This document shows positions 44,981 to 53,199 of a stretch of 64,000 nt of DNA, one piece after another. Position numbers and translations under genes: made by a program. The notes beneath the pieces were generated by a model that did not search any database, was not told where the DNA came from, and saw only the letters and a program-made list of their open reading frames with translations. Source of the stretch: Methylomonas rhizoryzae (GTDB lineage Bacteria > Pseudomonadota > Gammaproteobacteria > Methylococcales > Methylomonadaceae); contig NZ_CP043929.1 of assembly GCF_008632455.1 (NCBI RefSeq), positions 2,232,001-2,296,000 on the forward strand. The letters run 5' to 3'. Position 1 is the first letter of the stretch; the number at the start of each line of letters is the position of its first letter.

Positions 44981-45105
44981 TGCTTATACCTCAGTGGCTT
45001 GATATACAATTCGGATAGTCGATGAGTCGCTCGGCCGTTAGACATCATAAGCGGGCTCAACATGTCCGACAATCACACTCGTTTAGCCTTCAACACAGGA
45101 TAGCT

Positions 45106-46770
45106 ATGTCTTGGCTCGCGCAATTACTTCATCAAGATTCAGTCCCGCACGCAATGTTGATCGTCAGTTTGGTCGTTTCGACCGGGCTAGTGTTAGGACG
45201 CTTGCAAGCGGCCGGTATTCGCTTGGGAATTTCCGGGGTTTTGTTCTCCGGATTGGCGTTCGGCCACTTCGGCTTGAACATCAATGCAGAGGTTATGCAT
45301 TTTCTACGCGAATTCGGACTGATTCTTTTTGTTTACGCGATCGGTTTGCAAGTCGGCCCCGGTTTTGTATCGTCCTTTTTTAAGTATGGCATACGTTTGA
45401 ACGGATTAGCGGCCGGCATCGTGATGTTAGGCGCAGCCGTTACGCTTGCGATTAGCTGGGGCGCCGATATTCCGATTCCGGTGGCCGTGGGGCTGTTTTC
45501 CGGCGCCACTACCAACACGCCGTCATTGGCGGCCGCCCAACAAGTTTTGGGTTCAATGTCGGGAGTGACTGCCGAAACGCTGAAAATGCCGGGTCTAGGC
45601 TATGCGGTGGCCTATCCTTTCGGTATCGTCGGGATCATCTTATCGATGCTGGTCGTCAAGAAACTCTTCAGCGTCGACGTCAGTGTGGAAGCGGACGAAT
45701 TCGCCCGGCATCAACAACAGGTTGCCTTGCCTATTTGGCGCGATCTAGCGGTCGAAAACCCTAATTTGAGCGGGCGTAAAATCGCCGAGATTCCGTTTTT
45801 CGAAGCCATGGGCGTCGTTATTACCCGCATTTTGCCCAGCGGAGCAGGCGAAGTAGCTATCGCCAATCCGGATACTGTACTGCAGGTCGGGGATGTCGTC
45901 AGGCTGGTCGGCGACATCAGCCATCTGGAGCGTATGGAAATGCTGGTAGGCCCCAAAGCCAATGTTGTCTTGCACGAGCTGAATACGACTTTACAGAGTA
46001 AGCGCCTGGTGGTTACCAACGAAAGCGCCATTCATCAGACGGTGGGGCACTTGTGTGTTCGCTACGGCGTGACGATTTCGCGGGTGCATAGACCGGACGT
46101 GGAATTTTCCCCCAATCCGGCGGTCAGGGTGCGGTTCGGCGACGAATTATTGGTTGTCGGCAGTCCGGACGCCCTGCAAGCGATCGAATTGGCATTGGGA
46201 AACTCCTTGGAAGAATTGAGTCATCCGCAAATCATGCCGATTTTCATCGGAATCACTTTAGGAGTCATCCTAGGTAGCTTACCGATTTATTTGCCCGGGG
46301 TCCCGTCTGCGTTGAAACTCGGTATGGCCGGCGGGCCGCTGTTGGTAGCGATACTTTTAAGCCGCATCGGTAATTGGGGCACGATGACGTGGCATTTGCC
46401 GAAAAGCTCCAACATGATCTTAAAGGACGTCGGCATCGTGTTATTTTTGGCGTGCGTCGGCTTGCATTCCGGTGACCAATTTGTCGAGACTCTGGTACAA
46501 GGCGACGGATTTATTTGGATGGGATGGGCGGCCTTGATTACCCTGCTGCCGCTTTTACTTGTCGGCTTGCTGGCCCGGTTTGTGTTTAAGATTAATTTTT
46601 TGTCGCTCTGCGGCTTGCTTGCAGGCAGTATGACCGACCCTCCGGCCCTGGCTTTTGCCAACACCTTTCATCCCTGCGCCGCGGTGTCGATTGCCTATGC
46701 CACGGTTTATCCGCTAGTGATGATATTGCGTATTTTGGCGGCCCAACTCATGATTTCGTTAACGATTTGA
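45106..46770 (+). CDS. AspT/YidE-type membrane transporter with two TrkA-C domains
   Basis: 554 residues from the ATG at 45106, AGGA five bases upstream; frames from 45022 are open but hydrophilic and unlikely. About ten membrane helices in two repeats: an N-terminal GxxxxGRLQAAG-type and LGQLxGGLLxG-like set, two cytosolic RCK/TrkA-C domains (about 210-290 and 295-375), and a C-terminal set with GLLAGSMTDPPALAFA. Related to aspartate:alanine antiporters and YidE/YbjL; substrate unknown. The TGA overlaps the AlkB-like ATG (TGATG). Confidence 0.85.
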   Translation: MSWLAQLLHQDSVPHAMLIVSLVVSTGLVLGRLQAAGIRLGISGVLFSGLAFGHFGLNINAEVMHFLREFGLILFVYAIGLQVGPGFVSSFFKYGIRLNGLAAGIVMLGAAVTLAISWGADIPIPVAVGLFSGATTNTPSLAAAQQVLGSMSGVTAETLKMPGLGYAVAYPFGIVGIILSMLVVKKLFSVDVSVEADEFARHQQQVALPIWRDLAVENPNLSGRKIAEIPFFEAMGVVITRILPSGAGEVAIANPDTVLQVGDVVRLVGDISHLERMEMLVGPKANVVLHELNTTLQSKRLVVTNESAIHQTVGHLCVRYGVTISRVHRPDVEFSPNPAVRVRFGDELLVVGSPDALQAIELALGNSLEELSHPQIMPIFIGITLGVILGSLPIYLPGVPSALKLGMAGGPLLVAILLSRIGNWGTMTWHLPKSSNMILKDVGIVLFLACVGLHSGDQFVETLVQGDGFIWMGWAALITLLPLLLVGLLARFVFKINFLSLCGLLAGSMTDPPALAFANTFHPCAAVSIAYATVYPLVMILRILAAQLMISLTI

Positions 46771-47366
46771 TGGTTGGCGACGGCGATAACTTGTTGCCGG
46801 TGGACGGCGAGCTCTATTGTCGGCGCCAGTTTATTCAAGCGCGGCGCGCGGACGAACTTTTCGAAAACTTGCTGAACGGCTTGGCTTGGCAGCAGGAACA
46901 ATTAAAAATCTGCGGCAAATGGATTTTGGTGCCGCGCTTAACGGCTTGGTACGGAGATCAAACCGCGAGTTACCGCTATTCGGGTGTCGAACACAGCCCT
47001 ATACCCTGGACATCGTTGTTGACCGAGTTGCGCAGCAGCGTTGAGTTGGCTTGCGGTCACCGTTTCAATAGCGTGTTGGCGAATTGGTATAGAAACGAGA
47101 GGGACTCGATGGGTTGTCACGCCGACAACGAAAAAGAGTTGGGAATAAACCCGATGATAGCCTCGCTAAGTTTCGGTGAAACGCGTTTATTGCGTTTTAG
47201 ACACAAAAATAAACGGTTGCGCCTGGACCTGGAATTGGCACACGGCGATTTGTTACTGATGGCAGGTAGCATACAGCATCATTGGCGGCACGAATTGCCC
47301 AAGTCGAAAACGGCGAAAAGCGCCAGAATCAATTTGACCTTTAGACATATCGTTAGAGACGAATAA
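46770..47366 (+). CDS. AlkB-like 2OG-Fe(II) dioxygenase
   Basis: 198 residues from the ATG at 46770. Iron site H-x-D in SMGCHADNE (near 113) and the distal His in QHHWRHELPK, with the 2-oxoglutarate Arg in ARINLTFRHI near the end. RxxSxxPFGExR-like LSFGETRLLRF (near 133) precedes. AlkB enzymes reverse alkylation damage to DNA or RNA, which is relevant for cells exposed to C1 compounds (inference). Coupled to the transporter gene by one overlapping base. Confidence 0.92.
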   Translation: MVGDGDNLLPVDGELYCRRQFIQARRADELFENLLNGLAWQQEQLKICGKWILVPRLTAWYGDQTASYRYSGVEHSPIPWTSLLTELRSSVELACGHRFNSVLANWYRNERDSMGCHADNEKELGINPMIASLSFGETRLLRFRHKNKRLRLDLELAHGDLLLMAGSIQHHWRHELPKSKTAKSARINLTFRHIVRDE

Positions 47367-47415
47367 AAGCCGGCGCGCGGTTGCAGGAAGTACGGCAATA
47401 AGCGAAGACGGCGAG

Positions 47416-49716
47416 CTATCGCGGTGTCAACGCCAAATCCGCCGGGTCGAAGTCATCCACCTTGATAGCGTTTGCCCGGGCCGCGTTGGCGGCGCGTAGC
47501 CTCTCGGCTTGTTCGGCGTCGATGATCCCGGCATTCAGGGCTGTCGCCAGCAAGGCCTCGTCCGGATAACCGCGCGCTAAGCGGCCTTGTTTTTGTGCAT
47601 GTTTGACGGCGGATTCCGCGGCTTCTGCGGCTATTACCGCTTTGAAAGCATGTTCGATGCGCCCGCTCGGGTCGTTCGCCGACGGACTCAGGAAAATGCC
47701 GGCGGTTAAATCGTCGCGGCCGGGGTTGTCTGTCATCAATAGCTGTGCCAATTGGCCGCACAAGCGATCGGCCGGCGGTGCATAGGGTTTGCCGAACGGA
47801 AACAGCAAGCTGCGCAGCAGCAATGTCGGAATACGGGTGGGGAACAGCCAAAATGATGCCAAGAGGCTTTGTTGCGCACGGTGCAAACTGTGTTGACACG
47901 CCCAGTCCAGCAAGGGTAGGGCGGCCGGCGGCGAGCCTTGGTCTTCGAAATGCTTCAAGGCGCAGCAGCACAGATACAGATAGCTGAGTACGTCGCCCAA
48001 GCGCGCGGAAATGCGTTCCTTGCGTTTCAAGCCGCCGCCCAGCGCCAATAAGGCGAAATCCGCGCTCAGTGCAAAGGCGGTGCTCAGTCGGTTGATGCGC
48101 CGGTAGTAACGGCGGGTGTGGCGGTCGCCGGGAGCGCGGCTGAAATAACAACCGCCGAATCCATAGTAGATCCCGCGTAGCAGATTGCCGAGCAGAAATG
48201 CGGTGTGCCGGCGTAAGACCCGGTCAAACTCGATCAGACCTCGGTTCGAATCCGGGTTATCCAAGGCCTGCATTTCCGCTTGTACGAAGGGATGGCAGCG
48301 CACCGAGCCTTGACCGAAAATCATTAAGCTGCGAGTCAGGATGTTGGCGCCTTCCACGGTAATCGCCACCGGCACCACTTGATAGACCCGACCCAGGAAA
48401 TTGTTCGGTCCCAGGCAAATCCCGGCGCCGCCCAGGATGTCCATGCCGTCGTTGACGGTTTTGCGCATGCTTTCGGTCAGGTGGTATTTCAAAATTGCCG
48501 AAATCACCGCCGGTTTCTCCCCGGCGTCCAAGGCGGCGCACGTCACCTGCCGGGCGGCGTCCGTCAGATAAGTGGTGCCGGCCATGCGGGCCAATACTTC
48601 TTCTATGCCTTCGAACGCTCCCAAGGGGACACCGAATTGCCGACGGACGCGGGCGTAAGCGCCGCAGAAGCGCGACACGGATTTGGCCGCCCCCACGCTC
48701 AAGGCTGGCAAGGAGATGGCGCGGCCGGTAGCCAGGCATTGCATCAGCATTTTCCAGCCGTTGCCGCATTGCGATTGCCCCCCGATCACCCAGTCCAGCG
48801 GAATGAACACGTCTTTACCCCAATTGGGTCCGTTCTGAAAGCCGGAGTCCAGCGGGAAATGTCGTCTGCCGATACTGACCCCGGGCGTGTCGGTGGGAAT
48901 CAGGGCGAGAGTAATGCCGATTTCATCGCGTTCGCCCAATAAATGTTCGGGATCGTACAATTTGAAGGCCAGACCCAATACGGTGGCAACCGGCCCTAAC
49001 GTGATGTAGCGTTTCTCCCAGTTTAGGCGTATCCCCAGTACGCGGGGTTCGGCGCCGAACGGGGCGTAACACACCACGCCCGTATCGGTCATCGAGGCGG
49101 CGTCGCTGCCGGCGACCGGGCTGGTCAAGGCAAAAGCCGGCAATTCCAGGCCTTGCGCCAGGCGCGGCAGATAATGGTTTTTTTGTGCCTCGGTACCATA
49201 GGCCAACAATAACTTGGCAGGGCCCAGGGAATTGGGCACCATCACCGTGACGGCCGCGCTGGTGCTGCGGCTGGCGATTTTCATGACGATTTGCGAATGA
49301 GCGAACTCGGAAAATTCCAGTCCTCCATAGTGTTTGGGAATGATGATGCCGCAAAAGCGCTGTTCGCGGATGTAGTGCCAGACTTCGGGCGGCAAATCCC
49401 GGCGCCGGTGGGTGATGTTCCAATCGTCCAGCATGGCGCACAAGGTTTGGACCGGGCCGTCCAAAAAGGCTTGCTCTTGCGGACTTAAACTTGGCGCCGG
49501 TAAGGCGTGCAACTTGCGCCAGTCCGGCTGCCCGGTAAACAGTTCCGCGTCCCACCAGGGTTTGCCGGCTTCCAAGGCTTCCCGTTCGGTTTGCGAAATC
49601 GGCGGCAAGCTGCGGCGCATGGCGTTGAAAACAGGCCGTACCATCACACGGCGGCGTAGCGGTCCGATCAGGCCTACGGCCAAGATCAGCAATCCGGCAC
49701 TTAAATACAGGTTCAT
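47416..49716 (-). CDS. fadE: Acyl-CoA dehydrogenase FadE
   Basis: 766 residues, near the E. coli 814. Flavoprotein for the first step of beta-oxidation. One N-terminal membrane helix (1-20), then the acyl-CoA dehydrogenase core: GGLEFSEFAHS, AFALTSPVAGSDAAS (FAD-binding), and the later FGVPLGAFEGIEE and GMDILGGAGICLGPNNFLG. The large C-terminal extension is typical of FadE. GGAG nine bases upstream. Last gene of a four-gene operon, 40 bp after the HAD/ECH gene. Confidence 0.93.
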   Translation of the reverse strand: MNLYLSAGLLILAVGLIGPLRRRVMVRPVFNAMRRSLPPISQTEREALEAGKPWWDAELFTGQPDWRKLHALPAPSLSPQEQAFLDGPVQTLCAMLDDWNITHRRRDLPPEVWHYIREQRFCGIIIPKHYGGLEFSEFAHSQIVMKIASRSTSAAVTVMVPNSLGPAKLLLAYGTEAQKNHYLPRLAQGLELPAFALTSPVAGSDAASMTDTGVVCYAPFGAEPRVLGIRLNWEKRYITLGPVATVLGLAFKLYDPEHLLGERDEIGITLALIPTDTPGVSIGRRHFPLDSGFQNGPNWGKDVFIPLDWVIGGQSQCGNGWKMLMQCLATGRAISLPALSVGAAKSVSRFCGAYARVRRQFGVPLGAFEGIEEVLARMAGTTYLTDAARQVTCAALDAGEKPAVISAILKYHLTESMRKTVNDGMDILGGAGICLGPNNFLGRVYQVVPVAITVEGANILTRSLMIFGQGSVRCHPFVQAEMQALDNPDSNRGLIEFDRVLRRHTAFLLGNLLRGIYYGFGGCYFSRAPGDRHTRRYYRRINRLSTAFALSADFALLALGGGLKRKERISARLGDVLSYLYLCCCALKHFEDQGSPPAALPLLDWACQHSLHRAQQSLLASFWLFPTRIPTLLLRSLLFPFGKPYAPPADRLCGQLAQLLMTDNPGRDDLTAGIFLSPSANDPSGRIEHAFKAVIAAEAAESAVKHAQKQGRLARGYPDEALLATALNAGIIDAEQAERLRAANAARANAIKVDDFDPADLALTPR

Positions 49717-49756
49717 GACGGGCGTCTCCTACTGGGGTGGGCGGCGCGCAACTCGG

Positions 49757-52063
49757 TCAATTGCGCAGGGGTTTGCCGGTTTCCAACAAATGTTGCAGCC
49801 TGGCTTGGGTGCTGCTTTGTCGGACCAAGGCATCGAAGGCGGCTAATTCCAAATCCAGAATGTCCTGCTCGCTCAGTTCTAAATTCATATCGGTATCGCC
49901 CCCGGTCAAGACGCGTGCCAAGCGGGTAGCGATTTCGACGTCGTAATCGCTGATGTTGCCGGCTTTACGCAGATTGCGGATTTGCATGTCCAAAGCCGCC
50001 GCGCCGCTGGCGCCCGGTAACCGGTAGCTGTAAGGGGTAGGCGCTTGATAGCTTGGCGCGCATTGCAACACCATAGCTTTTGCTTGTGCCAAAACCCTAT
50101 CGCGGTTCATGACGATGCGGTCGTCGCGGCCGAGAAATAAGCGGCTTTGCGCTTCGGCGGCGGAACTACTGACTTTGGCCGTCGCGATCAGCTCGAAGGT
50201 TTGGGCAATGGCCGGCATCGGCCCACCCGGCCGTTTGTTGAATTGCAGCCAACGCCCCAGCAGCTCTTTACAGCCGCCCCAGCCGGGGACCAAGCCGACT
50301 CCTGCTTCCACTAGCCCCATGTAGGTTTCGGCGTGTGCGCATAGCGCATCGCAATGCAGCAGGATTTCGCAGCCGCCGCCCAAGGCTAGGCCGGACGGCG
50401 CGCCGACCACCGGAAACGGTGCGTATTTCAAGGCGCGAAAGCTGTTTTGTCCCAAACGGACGATATTGGCGATGGCTTCCCAATCGCCGGCCTGCAACGC
50501 CGGGGCGATCAAAGCCAGATTGGCGCCGGCGGAAAAGTAGTCGGTATCGCTGTATATCACCAGGCCGGCAAAGCTGCCGCGCAGGTCGGAAACCAATTGC
50601 GGCAGCAAGCCGAGCAGGTCGGGGGCCAGCGTGTTCATCTTGCTATGCAATTCCAAACAGGCTACCTCGTCGCCGATGTGCCATACGCTGGCCGAAGCGT
50701 TGCCCAGTAGCGGCCGGCTACCCCGTTTGATGTCGCTCAGCAATAGCGTGCCCGCCGGTCGGACGATAGGGCGATAATCGTAGCCGGGGCCGCGGCACTC
50801 GGCTTGATGCTTGCCGTAACGGTAGACAGGGGCGGCATTGTGCAGCCAGTCGGGAATTTCAAAGCCCTCGGCCGCCAGGCGCGCGACAAACCAATCGGCG
50901 CCCAAAAAATCCAGTAGCTCGAACGGCCCGTAGTGCCAGTTGTATCCGAGGCGCATGGCCGCGTCTATCGCCTCGGGGGTATCGGCAATTTCCGGAATCC
51001 GGCCGGCGGCATAGCAAAGCGTGTGCGCCCACACCTCCCAACTAAAGCGCCCTAACGCGTCGTCGGAACACAGAAATGCGCGTAATTCGGCTGCGGAGTG
51101 GCCGATTTTCAAGCGCACTTTTCGGACGTTGCGAAATTCGCCGCTGTTCAAATCGACGGCTTGCCGGTGTTTGCCGCCAGCGTCGTGGTGCAAGCGGTAA
51201 AATCCGCCTTGGCCTTTGCGACCGCTATAGCCGGCATCCAACAAGGCTTGCAAGCGGTAAGGCACCCGGCACAGCGGCGTCAACGCGTCGTCAGCCGGCA
51301 GCATGCGGCTGAAGCCGCCCAGGATTTTCGGCATCAAATCCAAACCGACCAGATCCAACAAGCCGAACACCCCGGTTTTCGGCACGCCGAACAACGCCAT
51401 GGCCGCGTCGCAGTCTTCTATGGCAAGCAGGTGGCGTTCGGCGGCGCGGAAGGCGATCTGTAGCCAATAGGTGCCTATCCGGTTAGCGATAAAACCAGGG
51501 GTATCGTGGCAGCGAATACAGCCTTTACCCAAATCGGTCGCGGCAAATTCCTCGATGCGCCGCTGCAGGCCGATATCCAGCTCAGGATGGGGTACGCATT
51601 CCAGCAAACGCATGTAACGCGGCGGATTGAAAAAATGGCTGATCATGAAGCGGCGGCGAAATTCCGCCGAACTGTCCTGCATCAGCAGACTTAGCGGCAG
51701 GGTGGAGGTGTTGGACGAGATCAAGGTGTTGGGGCCGCAATGCGCGTGCAAGCGTCGGTAGAGTTCGCGTTTGACCTCCAGTTGCTCCACTATGGCTTCT
51801 ATTACCCAATCGGCATCCTGTAAGCGGTGTAAATGATCGGCTAAATTGCCGGGACGAATGCGCTTGGCGTAGCCCGGCAGCATTAGGGGCTTGGGTTCGG
51901 CTTTCAACAGGCGGGCTATCGCTTGTTCGGCCAATGCGTCGCGCGGTCCTTGTTCGGCCGGGACGTCCAACAGGTCCACGTCGGTACCGGCATTGGCCAA
52001 ATGCGCGGCTATCGCGCTGCCCATCACGCCGGCACCGATGACTGCCACCCGTTGTACTTTCAT
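49757..52063 (-). CDS. fadN: FadN-type 3-hydroxyacyl-CoA dehydrogenase / enoyl-CoA hydratase
   Basis: 768 residues from the ATG at 52063. Domain order is dehydrogenase first, hydratase last, as in FadN, opposite to E. coli FadB. Rossmann motif VIGAGVMGSAIAAHLANAG (8-26), SSNTSTLPLS and SHFFNPPRYM for catalytic Ser and His, two HAD-C domains, then crotonase GLALGGGCEILLH with GLVEAGVGLVPGWGG. Catalyses hydration and NAD-dependent oxidation of enoyl-CoA. ATGA overlap with the thiolase gene shows coupling. Confidence 0.9.
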   Translation of the reverse strand: MKVQRVAVIGAGVMGSAIAAHLANAGTDVDLLDVPAEQGPRDALAEQAIARLLKAEPKPLMLPGYAKRIRPGNLADHLHRLQDADWVIEAIVEQLEVKRELYRRLHAHCGPNTLISSNTSTLPLSLLMQDSSAEFRRRFMISHFFNPPRYMRLLECVPHPELDIGLQRRIEEFAATDLGKGCIRCHDTPGFIANRIGTYWLQIAFRAAERHLLAIEDCDAAMALFGVPKTGVFGLLDLVGLDLMPKILGGFSRMLPADDALTPLCRVPYRLQALLDAGYSGRKGQGGFYRLHHDAGGKHRQAVDLNSGEFRNVRKVRLKIGHSAAELRAFLCSDDALGRFSWEVWAHTLCYAAGRIPEIADTPEAIDAAMRLGYNWHYGPFELLDFLGADWFVARLAAEGFEIPDWLHNAAPVYRYGKHQAECRGPGYDYRPIVRPAGTLLLSDIKRGSRPLLGNASASVWHIGDEVACLELHSKMNTLAPDLLGLLPQLVSDLRGSFAGLVIYSDTDYFSAGANLALIAPALQAGDWEAIANIVRLGQNSFRALKYAPFPVVGAPSGLALGGGCEILLHCDALCAHAETYMGLVEAGVGLVPGWGGCKELLGRWLQFNKRPGGPMPAIAQTFELIATAKVSSSAAEAQSRLFLGRDDRIVMNRDRVLAQAKAMVLQCAPSYQAPTPYSYRLPGASGAAALDMQIRNLRKAGNISDYDVEIATRLARVLTGGDTDMNLELSEQDILDLELAAFDALVRQSSTQARLQHLLETGKPLRN

Positions 52064-53199
52064 GACACGTTCTCCAGAACGGTCGCAATACCCTGGCCGC
52101 CGCCTATGCATTGCGTGGCCAGCGCATACCGTCCGCCGCTGCGTTGCAGCAAAGCGGCAGCCTTGCCGGTAATGCGCGCGCCGCTGGCCCCCAAGGGATG
52201 TCCCAGGGCGATGGCGCCGCCGTCCGGATTCAGTCTGTCGGCGGGGATAGGTAGTTCTTGCAACACGGCCAATACTTGGGCGGCGAAAGCCTCGTTCAAC
52301 TCCACCACATCCATGTCTGCCAATTTCAGGCCGGCTCGTTGCAAAGCCTTACCGCTTGCCGCGACCGGACCCATGCCCATGATTTCCGGTTGGCAGGCGG
52401 ATACCGCGGTCGCGACGATGCGGGCTAGTTTCGGCAGGTGGCGCCGGTCGGCGTAAGCTTCGCTGCACACCAATACTGCGGCGGCACCGTCGGTTAACGG
52501 CGACGAAGTGGCGGCGGTAATACTGCCTTGTTCCAGAAAGGCCGGGTTTAGCGCCGCCATGGCTTCCAGGTTCGATTCGGGCCGTGGGCAGCCGTCGTCG
52601 GCTACCACACGGCCGTTAGCCTGAACGGTGACGATTTCGTCGGCAAAACAACCCGCGCTTTGCGCTGCCGCGGCTTTCCGTTGGCTGTCGAGCGCGAAGC
52701 GTTCTTGCGCTGCGCGCGCGATGCCATAGCGAGTGGCCAAGATCTCGGCAGTTTCGCCCATGCTCATGAAGGCGCCGGGAAAATCGCGGTACAGGTCGGG
52801 ATTGGGCAACGGGTTGAAACCGCCCATCGGTACCCGGCTCATCGATTCCACGCCGGCGCAGACGAAGGCTTCGCCGGCGCCGAGGGCTATGGCGCCGGCG
52901 GCCATGTGTATCGCTTGCATAGAGGAACCGCAAAAGCGGTTGACCGTGGTGCCTGCCACGCTCATCGGCAATCCGGCCAGATGCACCAACAAGCGGGCCA
53001 TATTCATCCCTTGTTCGGCTTCCGGAAAGGCGCAGCCCAGAATTAGATCCTCGATGTCGTTAGGGTCGACGCCTGAGCGAGCCACCAAGGCTTTAACCAC
53101 TTGCGCGGCCAGATCGTCCGGACGCAGCCCGGCTAATGCGCCTTTGTGTGCGGGTGTGAACGGGCTTCTAAGATAGGTACTGATTACGACCTTGTTCAT
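52060..53199 (-). CDS. fadA: Acetyl-CoA acyltransferase (thiolase)
   Basis: 379 residues. Thiolase: nucleophilic Cys in NRFCGSSMQAIH (near 91), GHPLGASGARI (His near 335) and the second Cys in ATQCIGGGQG (near 367). Last chemical step of beta-oxidation. Overlaps both neighbours as ATGA (52060-52063 and 53196-53199). Confidence 0.93.
   Translation of the reverse strand: MNKVVISTYLRSPFTPAHKGALAGLRPDDLAAQVVKALVARSGVDPNDIEDLILGCAFPEAEQGMNMARLLVHLAGLPMSVAGTTVNRFCGSSMQAIHMAAGAIALGAGEAFVCAGVESMSRVPMGGFNPLPNPDLYRDFPGAFMSMGETAEILATRYGIARAAQERFALDSQRKAAAAQSAGCFADEIVTVQANGRVVADDGCPRPESNLEAMAALNPAFLEQGSITAATSSPLTDGAAAVLVCSEAYADRRHLPKLARIVATAVSACQPEIMGMGPVAASGKALQRAGLKLADMDVVELNEAFAAQVLAVLQELPIPADRLNPDGGAIALGHPLGASGARITGKAAALLQRSGGRYALATQCIGGGQGIATVLENVS

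Noticed and set aside
47453..48151. 232-codon open frame inside fadE
   Set aside because: Arg/Pro-rich alternative frame of a GC-rich gene; the FadE frame is supported by motifs.
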